Below, piece after piece: positions 59,724-64,000 of a stretch of 64,000 bases of DNA. A model generated the notes under the pieces. That model did no database searches. It saw nothing but the letters and a program-made list of their open reading frames with translations, and had not been told where the DNA came from. The stretch comes from AP-16 sp046727735 (GTDB taxonomy: Bacteria; Pseudomonadota; Alphaproteobacteria; Rhizobiales; Xanthobacteraceae): NCBI GenBank assembly GCA_046727735.1, contig JBKPDF010000022.1, positions 7,669 through 71,668 on the forward strand, read 5' to 3'. Made by a program: the position numbers and the translations under genes. How positions within the stretch are numbered: position 1 is the first letter of the stretch; every line of letters begins with the position of its first letter.

Positions 59724-60385
59724 GGCGACGCCTTCGATCCGGCGCATTGCGTCGATCGAACTCGATAGCGCGAACGATCATGTGTGCTGGATCGGCTGTC
59801 CTGTTCGCCGTGCATTGCCTGTCCGTCCCGGCGAAAGCGTGCGCGTTCGATGGCATCTTTGACGACAGTTTCGGTGTACCGCATCCGAGATCGATTGAAG
59901 TCGCCGTGGCGGTGCGGCGGGCGGTCAAGGACGGAATGCTGCCGCCAAGCGCCCTCGAACCGATCGTGCCCGGCATCGCGGGTCTATGGCGGGCGACCGG
60001 TCGCCTACATGCATTGAAAGGCCGTCTTTCTGCAATTGTGGCCTCGTTCCCTGTCGTTTCGATCGCGGTACTGTTGATCGACTCCGGCCTTTGGACGCGT
60101 TTCACGCGGGTGTCCGCCGGCTATTCGAGCCAAATCCACGCCCCATCGGCCGCGTCTGGAGACATCGTTGTCGTTTCCGATGAGGCGGCCATCGCGGAAC
60201 TTTTGGCCGGTCGCTTGTCGGCCCGCTCGGCCATCGATCGGGGATTGATTGTTGTTGACGCGCTACCAGCCGCACAGGAGCGCGTCCGCGATCTGCTCAT
60301 TGCCGCCTTCGAAGCCCGGTCACCGCTCGGGGCGAGCGCGGATTCAGTCAGCAGGCGGACACCTTGGCGCAGTTTGGAGCACTAG
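59720..60385 (+). CDS. Exported protein of unknown function coupled to the sulfatase
   Basis: A 221-residue protein not recognised. A positively charged start is followed by a hydrophobic stretch ending LSVPAKA (signal peptide). The mature part begins CAFDGIFDDSFGVPHPRSIE; another hydrophobic segment SAIVASFPVVSIAVLLID is in the middle; the C-terminal half (SGDIVVVSDEAAIAELLAGR and VVDALPAAQERVRDLLIAAF) looks like a small alpha/beta domain. The GTG start overlaps the sulfatase stop as GTGA, so the two products are probably made in proportion. Confidence 0.6.
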   Translation: MRRRLRSGALRRSNSIARTIMCAGSAVLFAVHCLSVPAKACAFDGIFDDSFGVPHPRSIEVAVAVRRAVKDGMLPPSALEPIVPGIAGLWRATGRLHALKGRLSAIVASFPVVSIAVLLIDSGLWTRFTRVSAGYSSQIHAPSAASGDIVVVSDEAAIAELLAGRLSARSAIDRGLIVVDALPAAQERVRDLLIAAFEARSPLGASADSVSRRTPWRSLEH

Positions 60386-60618
60386 TGCCGGATGACTTTT
60401 CTTCGAATCTGCTTAGGTCAGCTCTGAGCGGCAAAGCGGCGGCCAATGCCATAGGCTGCACCGCTTCCCTTGAATTGGCGTGCGGAAACGATTTGCGGCA
60501 ATCGGGCGCGCGGCGCATTCCCGGCGCCGATTTCGCCCGTGCGCGGCGGCTGCTATACCGGCGCGAGATTTCGGGCGCGAGATGCGCCCGCGTCAAAAAA
60601 TCCAACAGGGAGGCCGAC

Positions 60619-61962
60619 ATGCCGCAGGCGACAAGCGAAGCGCGAGCCAGCGCGGTTCCCAACGATCTCGAATCCTTCTGGATTCCGTTCACGCCCAACC
60701 GCGCCTTCAAGAAGGCGCCGCGGCTGATCGCGCGCGCCAAGGGCATGCATTACTACACGGTCGAGGGCCGCGCCGTGCTCGACGGCACCGCGGGCCTGTG
60801 GTGCTGCAATGCCGGCCACGGCCGCGACGAGATCGTCGCCGCGATCGCCCGCCAGGCGGCCGAGCTCGACTACGCGCCGGCGTTCCAGTTCTCCCACCCG
60901 AAGGCCTTCGAGCTCGCGAACCGCCTCGCGGCGCTCGCGCCCGGCGAGCTCGACCACGCCTTCTTCTGCAATTCCGGGTCCGAGGCGGTCGACACCGGGC
61001 TCAAAATCGCGCTCGCCTACCACAACGTGCGCGGCCAGGCCTCGCGCACCCGGCTGATCGGCCGCGAGCGCGGCTATCACGGGGTCGGTTTCGGCGGCAT
61101 CTCGGTCGGCGGCATCGTCGCGAACCGCAAATATTTCGGCGCGCTGCTCGCCGGCGTCGACCATTTGCCGCATACCTACAATCGCGAAAAGCAGGCCTTC
61201 ACCAAAGGCGAGCCCGAATGGGGCGCACATCTTGCCGACGAGCTCGACCGGCTCGTCGCGCTGCACGACGCCTCGACGATCGCCGCCGTCATCGTCGAGC
61301 CGATGGCGGGCTCGACCGGCGTGCTGCCGCCGCCCAAGGGCTATCTCGAGCGTCTGCGCGCGATCTGCAACAAGCACGGCATCCTGTTGATCTTCGACGA
61401 GGTCATCACCGCCTTCGGCCGGCTCGGCCATGCGTTCGCGGCGGAGCGCTACGGCGTCGAGCCCGACATGATCACCTTCGCCAAGGGCGTGACGTCCGGC
61501 ACCGTACCGATGGCGGGCGTGATGGTGAAGAAATCCGTCTACGACGCCTTCATGAACGGGCCCGAGAACGTCATCGAGCTCTTCCACGGCTACACCTATT
61601 CGGCCCATCCGCTCGCCTGCGCGGCCGGCCTCGCCGCGCTCGACGTCTACCGCGAGGAGGGGCTGTTCGAGCGCGCGAAGAAGCTCGAAACGGTCTGGGC
61701 CGAGGCCGCGATGGGGCTCAAGGGCCTGCCGCACGTCCTCGACATCCGCACCATCGGCCTCGTCGCCGGGATCGATCTCGCCTCGCGGCCCGACGCCGTC
61801 GGCGGCCGCGCCTACGAGGCGATGGTCAAGGGCTTCGAGCAGGGGGTGATGATGCGCATCACCGCCGACACCATCGCGCTCTCCCCGCCGCTGATCATCC
61901 GCGAGGCAGAGATCGCCGAACTGTTCGACAAGGTGGGGCGGGTGATTAGGGGATTGGGCTAG
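60619..61962 (+). CDS. Omega-amino-acid:pyruvate aminotransferase (class III)
   Basis: A 447-residue PLP enzyme. Visible are NDLESFWIPFTPNRAFKKAP, GLWCCNAGHGRDEIVAAIA, FCNSGSEAVDTGLKIAL, IFDEVITAFGRLGHAF and the PLP lysine in TFAKGVTSGTVPM. The HPLACAAGLAALDVY segment is typical of beta-alanine:pyruvate or omega-amino-acid transaminases. ATG 60619 follows GGGAGG; the frame runs 85 codons further upstream without family sequence. Its end overlaps the GNAT gene by four bases (convergent). Confidence 0.93.
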   Translation: MPQATSEARASAVPNDLESFWIPFTPNRAFKKAPRLIARAKGMHYYTVEGRAVLDGTAGLWCCNAGHGRDEIVAAIARQAAELDYAPAFQFSHPKAFELANRLAALAPGELDHAFFCNSGSEAVDTGLKIALAYHNVRGQASRTRLIGRERGYHGVGFGGISVGGIVANRKYFGALLAGVDHLPHTYNREKQAFTKGEPEWGAHLADELDRLVALHDASTIAAVIVEPMAGSTGVLPPPKGYLERLRAICNKHGILLIFDEVITAFGRLGHAFAAERYGVEPDMITFAKGVTSGTVPMAGVMVKKSVYDAFMNGPENVIELFHGYTYSAHPLACAAGLAALDVYREEGLFERAKKLETVWAEAAMGLKGLPHVLDIRTIGLVAGIDLASRPDAVGGRAYEAMVKGFEQGVMMRITADTIALSPPLIIREAEIAELFDKVGRVIRGLG

Positions 61963-62441
61963 TTCAACTCCAGCTCATAGGTCACCCAGCGGGAGCGGCG
62001 GGCGAGCCGGTCGTAGAGGAATTGTGCGTCAACGTTGTCGTCGGCGGTGCGCCAATAGATGCGAGCCCAGCGTGCGCGCCGGCCTTCCTCGGCGAGCGCT
62101 TCGATCAGCGCGCGGCCGAGCCCGCACCCCCGGCACTCGGGCTCCACGAACAGGTCCTCGAGATAGCAGACCGGCACCGTGAACCAGGTATTGGGGTGGA
62201 TGATGGCGTTGAGCATGCCCGCGACCCGGCCGTCGAGCTCGGCGACCCTGCCGAGCATCTCGGGGCGGGCGGGATCGATCAGCGCGCGAAACGTCGCCGC
62301 GCTCGTCTCCTCGCTGAGGGCCTTGCGGTAGAAGGCGAGATAGCCCGCCCACAGCCGCCGCCAATCGGACTCGTCGGGCGCTTCGAGCGGCCGAATCAGC
62401 ACCTGCGCGTGTCTTTCCTGTGCCATTCGGGCCTCCGGCAT
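61959..62441 (-). CDS. GNAT-family N-acetyltransferase
   Basis: A 160-residue enzyme: VLIRPLEAPDESDWRRLWAGYLAFYR, the strand TVPVCYLEDLFVEPECRG, and the acetyl-CoA loop CRGCGLGRALIEALAEEGR, ending WRTADDNVDAQFLYDRLA. This DDN-AxxLY pattern occurs in spermine/spermidine-type and other small-molecule acetyltransferases; the substrate is not certain. Convergent with the aminotransferase. Confidence 0.88.
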   Translation of the reverse strand: MPEARMAQERHAQVLIRPLEAPDESDWRRLWAGYLAFYRKALSEETSAATFRALIDPARPEMLGRVAELDGRVAGMLNAIIHPNTWFTVPVCYLEDLFVEPECRGCGLGRALIEALAEEGRRARWARIYWRTADDNVDAQFLYDRLARRSRWVTYELELN

Positions 62442-62597
62442 CGTCCGGCGCAGGCGGCGAATGTCACGAAAAATTCCGGACTTTCGCGAAGTCGCTTGCG
62501 CCGGGCGCGTTCGTCGTGGACATTGTAGAAGGCCCGCCGCACGAATGAATAGAGACAGAGAGGTGCGGGCCCTGCGCCGGACAGGGGGCCGGCCGCC

Positions 62598-64000
62598 TTG
62601 GGTGCGATCTTCCTCGCCCTATTCTTCGTGCTGTGCGCCGGCTCGCTCGGCGGCGCGCTCCACCGGTTTTTTGCCTTCGACCGGCTCGAAGCAACGCTCG
62701 TGAGCGTCGCGGCCATCGCCGTGCTGGGCCTCTTCCAGGTGCTGATCGCGCGCGCGCGCGACCGTGCCGAGTTCGGCGACCGCGTCGCGGACCTCTCGCG
62801 CGGGGCCGCGGACCTCGCGCGCCAGGTCGCCGAGACCGGACGGCGGCTCGCCTCAGCCGAGATCGAGATCGCCCGCGCTGCCGAGCGGACTCGGGCCGCG
62901 CTCGAGCCGACCTCGGCCGAGATCGAGCTGTTGCGCCGCTCGGCGAAGGAACTCGCGGAATCGGTTGCCGCGCACGAGGCGATGCTGCAGGGCCGGAACG
63001 GGCCATCGGCCGAGGCCGGACCGCTCGCGGCTTTGTCGCTCGCGCTCGATGCAATCGCGGAGCCCGCGCCCGTTGTGGCCGCCCAGGGCGGCAATGTCGG
63101 GGCGGCGGCGCAAGCGGGCAACGGCGGCGAGGGTGCGTGCGCCGATGCTCCGCAAGACGTCGCGAGCGTCCTCCGCCAAGCCGCCGAGGCGGGCCGGTTC
63201 GAGCTCTACCTCCAACCCATCGTCACCCTGCCGCAGCGCAAGGTGCGCTATTACGTGGCGACCGCCCGGCTGCGGACCGAAGCCGGCGAACTGCTCGATC
63301 CCTGCGACTTCGCCCGGCAGGCGCAGTGCGCGTCCTCGATCGCGGTCGTCGACGATGTCCTCCTGTTCCGCAGCGTGCAGGTGGTCCGCCGGCTCCTCGC
63401 CAAGAATCGCGACGTCGGCGTGTTCTGCCATCTCAGCGGGCGGTCGCTGCTCGACCCGACTTTCTTGAGCGAGGTCTCGGACTTCATCGAGGCCAACCGC
63501 GCGCTCGCCTCGTTGCTGGTGTTCGAGTTCGCGCAAAAACAGGTCCGCGCCATGGGCACGACCGAGCGCGAGTGCCTGGCCGAGCTTGCCGCCCTCGGCT
63601 TCCGATTCGCGATGCACCGCCTCGGCGATCTCGTGGTCGAGCCGCGCGAGCTCGCGGAACGCGGCTTCCGGTTCGTGAAAATCCCGGCGGCGCTGCTGCT
63701 CAACCGCGCCGAGGCCAAGGCGTCCGGGGTGGAAGCCGCGGAGCTGTCGGATCGGCTCGGACGGTTCGGGATCGATCTCATCGCCGAGGCGATCGACAGC
63801 GAGGCGCGCGTCGTCGATCTCATCGATTTCGATGTGCGCTTCGGCGCGGGCGCGTTGTTCTCGCCGCCTCGCCCGGTCCGGGCCGAGATCGTGCAAGGAA
63901 GCGCCGGCCTGCCGCTGCCGCGCGCGAGCGGCAGGCCCGCGGCGAGCTCAGCCGCGGCGGATCGCGCCGAGCCCGCTCCTCCTGCCGAGCCGCTCGCGGC
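62598..64000 (+). CDS. Degenerate EAL-domain membrane protein (3' end off window)
   Basis: The frame begins with TTG 62598 (an in-frame stop lies at 62550) and runs to the window edge, ~467 codons. Two N-terminal membrane helices (LALFFVLCAGSLGGAL; LVSVAAIAVLGLFQVLIA) lead to a coiled coil (~residues 50-120) and an EAL-like domain from ~200: FELYLQPIVTLPQRKVRYYV, then FELYLQ-type beta strands. The signature EAL is replaced by ATA, and DDFGTGYS by a HRLGDL-like stretch, so it has probably lost c-di-GMP hydrolysis and may bind it or serve as scaffold. A Pro/Ala-rich tail begins near the end. Confidence 0.8.
   Translation, partial: MGAIFLALFFVLCAGSLGGALHRFFAFDRLEATLVSVAAIAVLGLFQVLIARARDRAEFGDRVADLSRGAADLARQVAETGRRLASAEIEIARAAERTRAALEPTSAEIELLRRSAKELAESVAAHEAMLQGRNGPSAEAGPLAALSLALDAIAEPAPVVAAQGGNVGAAAQAGNGGEGACADAPQDVASVLRQAAEAGRFELYLQPIVTLPQRKVRYYVATARLRTEAGELLDPCDFARQAQCASSIAVVDDVLLFRSVQVVRRLLAKNRDVGVFCHLSGRSLLDPTFLSEVSDFIEANRALASLLVFEFAQKQVRAMGTTERECLAELAALGFRFAMHRLGDLVVEPRELAERGFRFVKIPAALLLNRAEAKASGVEAAELSDRLGRFGIDLIAEAIDSEARVVDLIDFDVRFGAGALFSPPRPVRAEIVQGSAGLPLPRASGRPAASSAAADRAEPAPPAEPLA

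Overview
The window looks like chromosome of a GC-rich alphaproteobacterium of the Hyphomicrobiales, in or near the Xanthobacteraceae/Bradyrhizobiaceae. The evidence is the imuA-imuB pair under an alphaproteobacterial GAAC-N7-GAAC SOS box, HisG with a separate HisZ, a CIRCE-controlled groESL, the DUF2076, DUF6494 and ChbG/HpnK families, form I CO dehydrogenase, and two families of palindromic repeats scattered between and sometimes inside genes. No rRNA, tRNA, CRISPR array, integrase or transposase was recognised.

Layout. 1-3172: translesion pair imuA-imuB (imuB runs off the left edge), a GNAT enzyme and an orphan DNA methyltransferase. 3311-3865: cyanase behind a near-consensus sigma-54 promoter. 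4113-7279: lutABC for lactate oxidation. 7419-11972: two conserved unknown proteins, a ThDP enzyme, a TetR regulator and a universal stress protein. 12158-18744: glycolate oxidase glcDEF, a histone-H1-like protein, and malate synthase with a long basic N-terminal extension; together these take glycolate to glyoxylate to malate. 18869-22938: an SbmA/YddA-like ABC exporter and groES-groEL. 23433-31662: a soluble hybrid kinase of about 2,100 residues with eleven near-identical 92-residue HAMP-type units, followed by a REC-PAS-HWE kinase-REC protein.

31772-39461: a lipoprotein, an ArsN2-like acetyltransferase, an MFS transporter, an L,D-transpeptidase, a DUF2076 protein, a ChbG/HpnK deacetylase with a lipid-linked glycosyltransferase and a GtrA protein, and a thioesterase. 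39548-45512: hisG, hisZ, a GST, an alpha/beta hydrolase and hisS; hisS has an unusually AT-rich, divergent middle. 45613-49992: a lower-GC island with a ba3-type cytochrome oxidase operon and a di-haem cytochrome c, flanked by three gene remnants. 49989-56053 (minus): coxMSLDE, a form I aerobic CO dehydrogenase with the AYRCSFR active-site signature, whose next gene (coxF/xdhC) is a deleted remnant. 56519-64000: a membrane-bound AraC regulator, an exported alkylsulfatase with a translationally coupled unknown protein, an omega-aminotransferase, a GNAT enzyme, and a degenerate EAL-domain membrane protein cut by the right edge.

Read together, the genes suit a soil chemoorganotroph able to burn small oxidised carbon compounds (lactate, glycolate), scavenge cyanate nitrogen and oxidise CO. 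The oxidase island beside the CO dehydrogenase suggests, but does not prove, a route from CO to O2. All functional statements come from motif and family recognition by reading; no searches were run.
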